Source: Oxyruncus cristatus (lineage: Eukaryota > Chordata > Aves > Passeriformes > Cotingidae). From it: DNA of 64,000 bases. A program made the translations under genes and the position numbers. Positions 39,901 through 51,434 of the stretch are shown here, piece by piece. Each line of letters opens with the position of its first letter. The first letter of the stretch is position 1. The DNA lies in assembly GCA_013399855.1 (NCBI GenBank), contig VXAY01004289.1, positions 310,001 to 374,000 on the forward strand, given 5' to 3'. The notes below the pieces were generated by a model. The model was not told the origin of the DNA. It saw nothing but the letters and a program-made list of their open reading frames with translations, and made no database searches.

Positions 39901-42900
39901 CAGAGGGAGGGAGGCAAGATGGCCCCGTGGGGAACAGGGCCCGTGGCAGTGATAACCATGAACAACAGCTGCTTCCCCCATACGGACAAATCAAATGGAC
40001 AAGTCGCAGGGATGCAACTGGGAGCACCATCTGTGGACACAGTCAACAGCTCCTTGGAACGAAGAGCTCCCTGTCATGGCGTTCATTATTTGTATGAAGG
40101 CAACAGCTTGCCAAATAACACACAGGCCTAACTGCTTGGAAGAATGCTCTGAAAAACCCAGACAGCCAGTGCAAATAGCATTAGACATGCAAACCATTCC
40201 ACTGCCTATCATGGTGACTACTCCTGCAGCAGGGCCACTCCATGCACACAGCATAGCACCAGAGCCCCAGGACAGAGAGGGGAACATGATCTAATCACAG
40301 ACAAGACTGCAGCCTCACCGTGAGGGTTCCATCAAGGAGAAAGCAAGAAGTAAAGCAATGTGCGTGTATACAAAGAATTCAACTCTTCCAATCAGTGAAC
40401 TTTAAAACGCCTCAATTTCAGCTCTCTACCATTAGGTGTTCTCTTTGCATCATGGAGATCACACTTGTCTTAAAACTGCAAGTTTGTTTTAAAAATACTG
40501 ATACAGATCCCCAGTTTTTCTGCTAAAGGCAGGATGTGGAAATAGCCTTGAAAGCATGAAGGGACAGACCTGAACCTCCTCACCACGCTGAGCCCTCAGG
40601 CAGCTGGGGATGGTGGACTGGGAGCACTTGGGCTGTTCCACTCAGCTCACAAGGTCTCTGGGGTGCAGAAGTGCTGAGGTCTCCTGTGCTGGTGATTCGT
40701 ACCAGCAGAAGGACCCAACTAAAGCCCTGCCATGCCGGTGCTTGGAGTCCCCACTCCCTTCACACAGCCACCCACAGTATTTCTCTCCCAACACCCCCAG
40801 ACCAGTCACCAGCAGCATCTGCAAAGGTGATCCCATCCCACCACTGACAGTGCTGGCACAGGGCAGCATGGCCACTGAGCAGTGCCAACAGGATCGCTTC
40901 CTCTTCTTCTCCAGTCACACAAAGCCACTGGGACCACACTGACACCAGGGCTCCTCTGCAGATCCCTGCCCAGCCCCCTGGTACTCAGTCTCCACGACAC
41001 CAAACCACAACCTCCAGCACCACAAGGGGACAACCTGTCCAGGTGTCAGACGCTGCAGGCAGTTTGTAGTTCCCATGATCCACAACACCCTTTCATGCTT
41101 GTGTACTCTTGATCCACACCCAGACAGGGAACTCGGTCACGTCCCAGATGCTGCATCTGTCTATGCTGGTAACAAGCATTTGTGGATGTAACCTCAATTC
41201 CCTGGGCTCAGAGGCTTCCCTGTCATTCTACCATCCTTGTTGTGCTCTCAGAAAGGCTCCCAGTGCTTTTCCAAATGCAGGATGGCTTGGGGCAGAGCTC
41301 ACGGCATGGGACATGCCCACTGAGGCATAAGCACCGTGCTGGAGAGAGCCAACTCCTGAAGTCCAGCCTGGTCACTCAGGCTATGCAGGGGGTCACCCTG
41401 CGCTTGGGCACATGAGGGAGCAGGGGAACACTCAGACACTGGCTAAAAATCAGCAGCAGTTCCTGCAGGGAAGAACAGCATATCCTGCAAGTTAGAAGGA
41501 AGGAGCAGGTAAAAGAGAACAATTTCCAAGGGAACAGCTCCTTTCCAAAGCAAGACCGAGCTTTGGCATATATAAGGGATGAAGTCAAAGTTCATCACCA
41601 AAGAATATTTACTGCCAGGAATCCAGTGTCCTGGGCTTAAGAAAGAGAGATGAAGATATGCAAGCGGCACACACACCACAGAGAGGTGTGATCACACTAC
41701 TAACAAAGGGAAAGGTTTAAAGTCTCTTCCTACTCCCCTTCAGCACTGTTTGAGGGCAGTAAGGTACATTCTACATTAGGGGAAAAAAGGCAAGTGCAGA
41801 AATTTATCAACAAACGTTAAAGTACAAGGGGGGATTGGGTGCCATGAAGGAAAGCTGTACCATGGAACTTGTCCTTCAGACAGCCCACCATTAGCATGGA
41901 CAAAATCACAAATTGCAACCACACAAACAAATCTGGCAGTGTAACAATAACCGAGTCTCAGTTCAGTTCGCACCAGTATGTGCATGGGAAGACCCGCATT
42001 TGTGATTGCCACATGAACTTTGGCTGCTGAGCTACAGCCATTGCAGACAGCGGCTATACCTTCAGCTTTCCCTACAGGTTACCAGGCAGTGTGGAGCTAC
42101 CATCCTGACAAGCCACCCTGGCCCAGCAGCATGGAGCCGGCATCCCCACCATGCCACCCTGTCCCGCAGTGTTTGCAGCAACTGTCCTGACTGAGACCCT
42201 GGGCCAGAGACCCAGAGCGCTCAGGGCTGACCCATCTCAAGGCAGCAAAGACATAATGTAGCATGGGGCAAGCACAAAGAAATGTTAGTGTCCTGGTGCC
42301 AACTCCATTTTACATGTGGAGAAGCCAAGGCGGGGAAAGTGCTTCCCTTTCCTCCTGCTCTGCCAGGCTAGGAGATACTCTTGGGACTGAACCACAAAGC
42401 ATGGAACCCCAAGGGTCTGCCATTCCCCTATTTCATTACATAAGAAAAAACCTGACAGTATTAAAAGTTCAGAGTTTATAATGCATCAAAAGAAATGCTA
42501 TATGCAAAATATAAACAAGTGACAGAAGTCACTGTAAGGAGATGCTGGTATAAACACTTCAATAGTTGCTTCTTTGCTTAAAGAACATTGACAATTGTGT
42601 GCATAGGAAAAATCTCCAATTACTCTACCTGGGACACAGCTGCAAGCTGTCAGCCTCCCTGGTGTACTCAATCAGGTAATCTCAGAGAAGGTCAAGAAAA
42701 AACAGCTGCTGGCTTGGATGGCTATCTTCTCCCGTTCTGTCTTTGTTTTGTGTTTGCATGGCACCAAGCTGGTCCGTGACAACAGCCCAGCAGCGGCACA
42801 GCGTCAGGGAAGCTGTGGGTGCCGCTGAGGTGTGAACCACCAGCACCGTCCTGCCCCTTCAAGGCTGAATACTCTTGGAAGGAGGGGGTAGAAGCGCATG

Positions 42901-44384
42901 TTTGGGTTGGGCAGGTGTAGGTGAAGATGGCTGTAGGTCAGGTAGCCAGGGCATATCCTCAGGGCTGCAATGGCAATGGAGCAGCAGTGTCATTTCTTTA
43001 TCCCATGTTCAGAGCACCCCACCAGCCTCCTCTGCCCAGACCCTCTCACCCAACCCACTCTTCTCCCACCTCTTCCCCAGTGCAGCACAGCTCCAGGGCT
43101 AGGAATTAGCTGCACAAACCAGAGAGCTGATGCAGTGATAGAAAATACCAAACTGCATTGTTCAAATGAAAACCTGTGTGTGCCTCTTACTCCATGAGAG
43201 AATTTACACACACTCACTAGCCCTTTTCTTGTAGCATGACTTTATAGATGAAAAAGCAGCTGCTCACCATATTCAGTCCTTGATCTTCTTCTCCCTGTTT
43301 TGAATAGAACCAAACCTTTTTATATGCCACTTTTATCCTCTTCTACCAAGTTTCTAAACTTATATTTCAAGATAAGCCTTTCCTGCAAGAAAATTCAGTA
43401 CAATAAAATACTGTGTCTGAAATTATATTTATAAACACAACAAGCACAGCCAGTCCTTTATCCCTTCCCCCCACTGGTGCAGCACACTGAAAACACTCTC
43501 ATGGACAACTGCACTTTCTCAGTGCTTATGTCCACTTTCTCAGAATCCCTACAGAAAATCACACAGAACCAAGTGGATGCCACACCAAGCGTTATGAAGA
43601 CTTTGTTTCCACAACTGCCACAGAAAACTGCTTGGAGCTCCTCGCATTTAAATGCCCCTGACATGAAGACTGTGTACTCTACTGCAATAAAGAGTGACCA
43701 GATCATCCAGGCACTAACTTGCTGTCTCTCATTATTTTTTCCTTCATTTTCAGAGCAGCTAAGCAGCTGCGGTACTAAGAACAACAAAAAGTTCAGAAGC
43801 TCAGCCACAGACCACTTCTTCTCAAGAACCGGTATGGGTTGCTTGGAACTGTGAACTACAGAGCTACTAGGAATTTGCGAGCTCCACTGATGTGCTACAT
43901 TCTTCTCAGAGATTTTTAGAGAGAAACACTGAGCCATCACAATCCACTGATTTGCTAAACCTGCCGAGGCACTTAACACTTCCTTACTGCAGTCCGGTGT
44001 TTTCTAATAACCAGGACTTTCAGCATAAAATTCCCTTAAAATATTACCATCAGGCAACAATATTTAGAGACCTCTTCACGAACAAAATTAGATACTGTCA
44101 ATGGAAAAACTTCCCGACATAGAACGTGTTGAATAAAGAGTAAACCTTATTCGTTAAGCGAAGCCTGAGCTCGCATGAAAACAGCATCCTTCTTCCCTTC
44201 AGCCCAGCAGCACCTGGAACAACTTGCAATCTTGTTTATTTCAGTAATTATTAATTACCGACCTATTTAGACGTGTTTTACACCAAGTGCAGCTGAACTG
44301 CTACAGTCTGCTTAAGCGCTTCGAGTAACAGAGCGGGATGTTTTGACACATTTTCTGCCTTCCCACCAGAACAATGCATTTTCA
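36991..44384. other. Intron interior, no gene seen
   Basis: The 7.4 kb of intron next to the CpG island. No exon, repeat family or RNA gene recognised. Two adjacent copies of CTCGTACC occur near 37609. An open frame at 43458-43979 on the minus strand has no family resemblance and is not called. Confidence 0.55.
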
Positions 44385-44612
44385 GTCACCACCGCTGCCA
44401 GGTGTGGCCCCCGGCGACCTCCCGCCTGCCCTGGCACCGCGCTCGGCTCTGGGGCTCCGTACCCGCCACGTCCCACAGACCCACGTGGGGGTCCCAGGAC
44501 TTGCGCCTTCGCCCCGGGTTCCACCGCCGAGCCACGTATAGGGGCCGTTCGGGTCGGAAACGAGGACCCCCTACTCCACGGCCCTCGAAGACCCCCAGGA
44601 CCACACAGGAGG

Positions 44613-45023
<411 letters not shown>

Positions 45024-45578
45024 NNNNNNNNNNNNNNNNNNNNNNNNNNNNNNNNNNNNNNNNNNNNNNNNNNNNNNNNNNNNNNNNNNNNNNNNNNNNN
45101 NNNNNNNNNNNNNNNNNNNNNNNNNNNNNNNNNNNNNNNNNNNNNNNNNNNNNNNNNNNNNNNNNNNNNNNNNNNNNNNNNNNNNNNNNNNNNNNNNNNN
45201 NNNNNNNNNNNNNNNNNNNNNNNNNNNNNNNNNNNNNNNNNNNNNNNNNNNNNNNNNNNNNNNNNNNNNNNNNNNNNNNNNNNNNNNNNNNNNNNNNNNN
45301 NNNNNNNNNNNNNNNNNNNNNNNNNNNNNNNNNNNNNNNNNNNNNNNNNNNNNNNNNNNNNNNNNNNNNNNNNNNNNNNNNNNNNNNNNNNNNNNNNNNN
45401 NNNNNNNNNNNNNNNNNNNNNNNNNNNNNNNNNNNNNNNNNNNNNNNNNNNNNNNNNNNNNNNNNNNNNNNNNNNNNNNNNNNNNNNNNNNNNNNNNNNN
45501 NNNNNNNNNNNNNNNNNNNNNNNNNNNNNNNNNNNNNNNNNNNNNNNNNNNNNNNNNNNNNNNNNNNNNNNNNNNNNN
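45024..45578. other. Assembly gap (555 N)
   Basis: A continuous run of N begins inside the coding sequence of HS3ST4 exon 1. It must contain the rest of the coding exon (start codon and transmembrane anchor) and probably 5' UTR. Extremely GC-rich DNA on both edges explains the dropout. The stated length may be an estimate. Confidence 0.99.
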
Positions 45579-45645
45579 GGCCGCGCTGCCTCAGGCCCGC
45601 TGGCCCACCCGGTTCGCTGGGAACAGCCCCCAGCAGCACGACACA
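45579..45645. other. HS3ST4: GC-rich edge of the contig above the gap
   Basis: Sixty-seven bases of CpG-rich sequence between the gap and the tandem repeat. They may be 5' UTR or promoter of HS3ST4. The minus-strand frame is open into the gap, but no HS3ST4 N-terminal sequence is recognisable, so I do not extend the CDS here. Confidence 0.4.
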
Positions 45646-45901
45646 GGAGGCTCCCCCCGCCCCGCACGGACGCACATTCGTCCTCCCAGCCGCGGGTCGC
45701 GCCCGCCCCATCTAGTCCCCAGACCCACCCGCCGTGCCCCATCCACCCGTGTCAGCACTCACGGCACAGGGAGGGAGGCTCCCCCCGCCCCGCACGGACG
45801 CACATTCGTGCTCCCAGCCGCGGGTCGCGCCCGCCCCATCTAGTCCCCAGACCCACCCGCCGTGCCCCATCCACCCGTGTCAGCACTCACGGCACAGGGA
45901 G
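45646..45901. repeat. 128-bp tandem duplication, two copies
   Basis: Copy A (45646-45773) and copy B (45774-45901) are identical by eye except for one base (TCGTCCTC versus TCGTGCTC). Each unit starts GGAGGCTCC and ends GGCACAGGGAG or similar. The first half of each copy is homologous to the intron block at 44603-44668. Each unit also has a donor-like GTGAGTG on the minus strand (ACACGGCACAGGG context at 45757-45770 and 45885-45898). The period is not a multiple of three. High identity implies a recent duplication or an assembly duplication. Confidence 0.9.
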
Positions 45902-45903
45902 GG

Positions 45904-46684
45904 CACGAACCACCAGGAGCTCGGGCAGTGCCAGCTGTCCCCCACAAATTCTCCTCCTTTCCCCCTGCAAAAATCACCGTGCCACAGCTCCTTAGCACCT
46001 TGTCCCAGCCTGGTCCCCTCTTCCTCCCCCAAAGTCCATTCAGTCCGCAGCCCATGGCTCCTACCCAGAGCCTCCAGCTCCCCAGAGAGAAACAACCAGA
46101 CAGGTCCTCTGGGGCAGCCCCATGCAGCAGGGCCCAGGTCTCTTGGCTCTGACCCTGTGGGGATCTTGGGTAGAGGGGACAGTTTCTTAGGGCAGCCTGC
46201 TGTCTCCTGGGAGCCTGAGGAGAAGTGGCAGACCACAGGCAGGGGCAGGCAGGAACTTCATTTGGAGCATGGAGGGTTCATAGTTTAGGTGCCAGGACCT
46301 GCACTAGTAGATGAGGTCAGTTACACCCTCGTATGCTGCTCTTCCAGGAACTCTGTCCCCAGCCTTGGTGGAACAGGCTGAGGCTGACAGGCTCACTCCC
46401 CACAGTTTTTCTGGAACAGCCACCACTGGTCCCAGCTCCGTGTTTTGTCACTTTCCACCTCCAGTTCTCAGCTTTGGTTTTAGGAAGGATTTTGTGAGGG
46501 GAAGAAACATGTTAGTGTCTCTCAGCTTTCTCCGATCCCTCATATGGGATCTCAGGGATTCTCTCCTGTGTGGGTGTGGCCCTGTGATACTGGGGCACAT
46601 AGCAGCCCTTGGCATCCTGCCCCACGTGGTTCCCTGCAGCAGAGATGAACTGAGGAACATTTACTAAAGCCCTCACAGGTGTGT
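45904..46684. other. 5' flank of HS3ST4, no gene seen
   Basis: CpG content drops here to the background level. The sequence may include distal promoter. No exon or repeat family recognised. Confidence 0.55.
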
Positions 46685-47115
46685 GTCCCTTGCCAAGCTC
46701 AGCTCCAGCTGTGCCTGGGCCTTCCTGCCTCTATATCTATACAACTGAACGGTGTCCCTGTACTTTTCCCAGGATACCTGTCCCTGCTTCCACTGCCTGT
46801 CCATTTCCTTCCTGCCCTTCAGTTTGACCAGCAGGTCCCACCTCAGCCATACCAGACTCTGGCCTTCCTTGCCTGATTTCTTGTGCCTGGGGATCATGAC
46901 CTCTTGTGCTCTACGGAAAGCGTCCTTAAAGATCTGCCAGGTCTGCTTTGCTCCTTGTGCCTTGGGGACAGTTTCCCAGGGGTCAGATCAACTAAGTCCT
47001 TGAAGAGCTGGCAGTTTACTTTCCTAGAATTCAGAGCCCTGACTTTACTCTTCACCTGACCCAAATCCCTCAGGACTGCCAGCTCCACCAGAGCAACATG
47101 CCTTTGGAGTCTCAA
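46685..47115 (-). mobile_element. CR1 LINE fragment, ORF2 region between endonuclease and reverse transcriptase (decayed)
   Basis: Read on the minus strand, the fragment encodes the conserved linker of the CR1 ORF2 polyprotein. It starts with KSKVRALN and QLFKDLVD, passes through [13 protein letters not shown] and [10 protein letters not shown], and ends with [11 protein letters not shown] and [13 protein letters not shown]. These are recognisable CR1 landmarks lying between the endonuclease and reverse-transcriptase domains. One frameshift, at about 46976-46985 (a missing base near the PWE motif), separates the upstream frame from the downstream one. Neither the endonuclease core nor the YADD-type polymerase motif is present, and the element's 3' tail is absent, so it is truncated at both ends and inactive. 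It has the same orientation as HS3ST4, in the 5' flank. Confidence 0.88.
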
Positions 47116-48442
47116 CTACACTTGATCTCATGGCAAAAGAAACATTTGGAAACAAAAATGGAGTGCCAATATTAAGTAGCTACCCAGAGCCGAGAAATGT
47201 CACCGACGTTTCCCATAATGAACAGCAGCTCAATGCTGCTCTCAGCTGGACATGTGTTCTCTCTGTGCAGCTTCAGATCTGATGGAGATTATTCCTTCAT
47301 AATATATTTTTTATGGCACACATGAGACCTCTGAAATGCAGTGTCTTGTGTCCTGTAAGTCATTTCCTATAACTTGTGGTTTCCTTTTCAGCTGCATTAC
47401 TGTAATGTGAATGTTTAGGGACTAACTCGAACTGACAGATGCAAAGCCTCACGTCCCCACTTGGGGCGTCCCACTCGAAATGTCCCACCCTGTTGCTGGA
47501 GGAGCCACACAGTGGCAGTGCGTGGCCTGGGGGGGTCCCCTCAGGCACTGCAGAACCCACCACGAGGGACACAGCCCCTGCCCTGAGCAGCCTGAGCCCA
47601 CAGGAAGGTTATTGCAAATTCAGAAATCCGACTTGAATCTTAAATGAGAACCCCAGTAGGTGCAGTGTGGGTGACACTGCAGGATGGGGGACAGACGGAC
47701 ACTCTCAGGAAGCCCTGGGCAGAGAAGGTTCATTCGGCTGCTCTGCTTCACTCATGCACATGGCCTCTCACACAACTTTTCTAGTATGTACAGATCTACC
47801 TTGAGAGAGGTGAATCCTTCTCATACATGGAGATACATTTATGCCAAATTGGAGAACCCACAGAGAGCCTGCTGGCAGCCACAAGCCTCCTCTTGAGTTT
47901 CTCAATATCAGACCAAAATCCCCAACCCAAACCAAAACAGTTTTGAGTTCCAAAAATATTAGACAAACCTCAAACCAGCCCGCATTTAATGAAGTCACAG
48001 TGCTTTGGTCTTTCAGACACTGAGCACACACCCAAACTGCAGTGCGTAGCAGAATGCCCTGGCTTGACATCCCTATGGCTCTTCTCCTGTGATGTGCTGC
48101 ACAGGAGACTAATGAGATTTACAGCAAACCACACAGAACGGAGAGACGATTTTTTCTTGGGCACCAGCTTCCAGCCCAGAGGAAATTTTATAACCAGAAT
48201 GTAAAGCCATCTAAAACGAATGGTTCAGCCTTAAATGCCTGCTGCTGGGCTCCAGCTCCTGATTCATCACGGAGTGTGTATTTCTCCTGCACAGATGTCA
48301 AATGCATCCATGAGCAGATCTGAGTGTTATCCAAGCGGCTGGTGCTGTTCCGCCAGTGGATGCAATAGGAGCTGATGGAGTGTAACACTTTATTTGACAG
48401 TTCTGCTCTTAAAGGTTTCTGTATTTACCCTGCATACCTGTT
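47116..48442. other. 5' flank, no gene seen
   Basis: Unique mixed-composition sequence. No continuation of the CR1 endonuclease is recognisable above 47115. No coding or RNA feature supported. Confidence 0.55.
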
Positions 48443-48457
48443 CCCCCCCCCCCCCCC
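48443..48457. repeat. C15 homopolymer
   Basis: Fifteen consecutive C, followed by TCCCGG. The length is likely to be polymorphic or error-prone. On the minus strand it is a G15 run with clear potential to form quadruplex structure. Confidence 0.9.
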
Positions 48458-51401
48458 TCCCGGCACATCAATTAGCAGTGGGAGTGCTTCCCAAGCAAGC
48501 AGCAAGTGGCCAGTCTAGCAAGGCTGACTGGCAATTGCCAGGGCAGGCAGGTTGTTTGGGTGGAGCACCTACTTCATGCCCCACATTTTGGCAGAGATGA
48601 AGAGCTGTTGATTTTGAGAACGTGGGAGGAACTCTGTCGTGGGTGGCCATGGAGCAGCCTCACCTTGCGTGCAGTTTCTTCTAAGTTCCCATCATTTGGA
48701 GGGACTTGTGGCTGTCCCAGGCTGGGGGACATGCCTGTGGTGGTCTTGTCTCCACAGGGGCAGCAGTGCTGAGATTTGTCCCAGAATCTTGGTTATGGGG
48801 ACATGTGACAGTAAGTCATGGGAGGCAGCTGTCAGGGTCTGACTGCACATCCTGAAGACTGGTCTCCAGTTAGAGCCATCTTTCACACATAATAGACTGG
48901 GAAACCCTTTTGGAGGTGTTGCTGCACCGCCAGGCAGCACAAGGCTCTTGCCCTGGCTGGTGCTGTGCAAAGGCTGGTGAACTGGCTCAAGATAGGAAGC
49001 AGAACTCCACTCCAAGGCAAAGATGACTGAGAGTTGGCTCATTCATTGCTTAGACATAGAATCATCCACTCCAGCATTCTCAGCACCTTTGCTCCAGGAA
49101 CAGAAAGGGGAGAGGACCAGGGGCAGAGCCAGACTCTGAGGACACCTCCAGACTGCAGAGCCTGTCTGAGGGGACGTGGGCATATTTGGCCAAGTGACAG
49201 ATGGGCTGCGGAGTGTGTCCCTGCTCTCTAAATGCACAGACAGATGAGCACCAAAGAAGGAGGAGAATGGCCTCGGATAACAGGCAGTGCTGGCACAAAA
49301 ACTGAGAGGTATGAGTTGGCACAAATACCTTTTGGCTGGAACTCAGATGGTTTCTAACAATGGGAGAAATGTTGTTCTGGAACAGATTCCTGAAAGGAGT
49401 GGTGGGGGGAAGGCATGCAATTTGTTTTAAGATTGAATTTGAAATGGACTTTATAATGTGGTTGCCAGCAATTGCAGGGAAACGGGTTTTGATGTCTCAA
49501 GATGTCCCTTCCAGTTCCACGCTTCTGTTGTCACAAGAGCACCGATCAGAGCAGGAGCCGTCCAACAGGAAAGGGCTCTTTAATCTATTAAAGACTTAAC
49601 AGGTCCCATCGAAGGGAAGCTGGAATTAGACTCATTTGAGTGCAGTGAAAAGTATGTACTTTAACAAGGACAGTAATGTTCTTTTGTAATAATTTGTAAA
49701 GGAATATGGTGGAACATCTCTCATGGAAGGCTTTACACTGTGACCGGAAGTCTTTATAAAGAACAGGTCCCACTGGCCCAGCTGTGAGCTGGCATCAGAA
49801 TCTCTACATGCCAATATTCCAAGTAATGTTTCTGCTAAGGCGTAAGTTACAGAGATTATCACCTTGATTTCCCGACTTTTACAAACACTAGGAATATATT
49901 TTTCAGGAAACTTCAGACGTTAACCTCCCATAATTCCTCCTCATGATTTACTTGTCAACAGAAGCAATGAAACACCTTGGAAAGAGGTAGATTAATGCAC
50001 ACAGTGCTCTACCTCCTTCAGGGAATGAATGAAGTTTGTAAATATATACTGAATAGCAAATAAACAGTAAAAGTGCAATGACATTTAATCTCCAGTCCAA
50101 GAAGGTGCTCAAGATGTTTTGCAGTGGCATTCCACACTATTGAAGCATTTTCCCATTCATGGAAACAGCTTCAGGTTTGGAATCATTGGTTATTCTGATG
50201 GCTGTTAGCAGGAGCTCCTGTGATCTAAACTGCGCAGCCTGGGAACGCACATTCATCTTGTTGGCCTAAAATTAACCAAAGGTAGAAGAAGACATCTCTG
50301 GGCAAGCTGCTCAGGCATCAAACCTGCTGTTTCACTCATGTGCTGTTCACAGTTGCTATAAAAAAGGGAACAGCTCTTAGATTTGGAAAGAGCATGTACC
50401 ACAAATATGCTGTGGGACATGATTTGTCCGATGAATAGTCCTTAAAGTGGAGCCACAGGGAAAGCCAATCAGCCTGAGAGGTGTGTGCTGGCAGAGGCAA
50501 AAGAGGAGGTGAGACAAGGGGCACTCACAGGTGACACAGGAACAAACTAGATGGCCCCTCATGGTCCCACCAGCCCTTGAAGTCTGTCTGCACAGTCAGA
50601 GGTGCTAGAGGTCCCTGGCTGCCACTGTACCTGCAATGGGAGCAGCTGTGGTGAACAGGGGGGATGAAAGAGCTTCAGGCTCTCTGGTTTCTGCTGTTGC
50701 TGTTTTGACAAGCCAGCCCACAGGATAGTCAAGAAAATATTGAAACCAGGAATTTTCCTTCCATTGCTGAACACTTGCATTACAGATCTGCTCCCTCTAA
50801 ACCTCACCTTGCAGTGCTGGGACTATCCCTCTTCCCCTTGCTTTTCCTACAATCAACCCACTGCCCACTCAGAACCCTGTGGTGCTGGGGAGAGCCAGCC
50901 TTGCCTCTCCCAGGGGAGATGTGGATGGAGAAACACAGAGGTTGTGGCACCTCACTCACAATGAGCCCAGATTGGGGCAGCCAGCACCCCCAGGGACACA
51001 GCCCCAGCAGTGAGGCTGCATGGGGCTCTGCCCAACCAGTGTCCCACTGAGGGGAGCTGCACCTCCAGGTCAGACCTCCCCAGCAGCCTGCTCCCTCTGA
51101 AAGGTCAGGTCTGAGTCTCCTGTTCCCTGCCAGACCCTCGGTCTCACTAAGCACGGGACAGTCTGGGAAGGGCATTGTGGGACCCACCCCATCTGTTATG
51201 TACTCATCGTCCTAAGTGGGTGAGTGGCTCTATCTGCACAGGATCAGGAGATAATCTCCCACTCTAATCTCAGCTCTTGCAGACTGAGGACCAGGGCTTG
51301 CACAAGCAGCCCTTCACTGATTGCACAACAGAATGACAAGACAAAGCCACGCTGAACAGGGTGTTAGCTGGCTGTCCCCCAGAGTCCTACCAGCTGAGGT
51401 G
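48458..51401. other. 5' flank, no gene seen
   Basis: No exon or RNA gene recognised. A weak CR1-tail-like phrase near 50547-50575 is not strong enough to call. AT-rich patches lie at about 49620-49720 and 49860-50110. Confidence 0.55.
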
Positions 51402-51434
51402 CTCTCCCTCTTCCTCTCCCTCTTCCTCTTCCTC
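51402..51434. repeat. Pyrimidine (CT-rich) tract
   Basis: Thirty-three bases of uninterrupted C and T built from CTCCCTCTTCC-type units. It is a simple repeat, capable of triplex formation in principle. Confidence 0.8.

Noticed and set aside
45579..45711. Possible HS3ST4 N-terminus upstream of the gap, starting at the ATG at 45711 (minus)
   Set aside because: The predicted residues do not resemble the proline-rich start and anchor of HS3ST4, and the sequence lies in the repeated GC block.
46311..46667. Possible continuation of the CR1 element toward its 3' end
   Set aside because: After the LELSLARD motif the expected CR1 reverse-transcriptase start does not follow; the sequence becomes unrelated.
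50547..50575. CR1-tail-like phrase ACTAGATGGCCCCTCATGG
   Set aside because: Only a short partial resemblance, without the ATTCTRTG terminal repeats.
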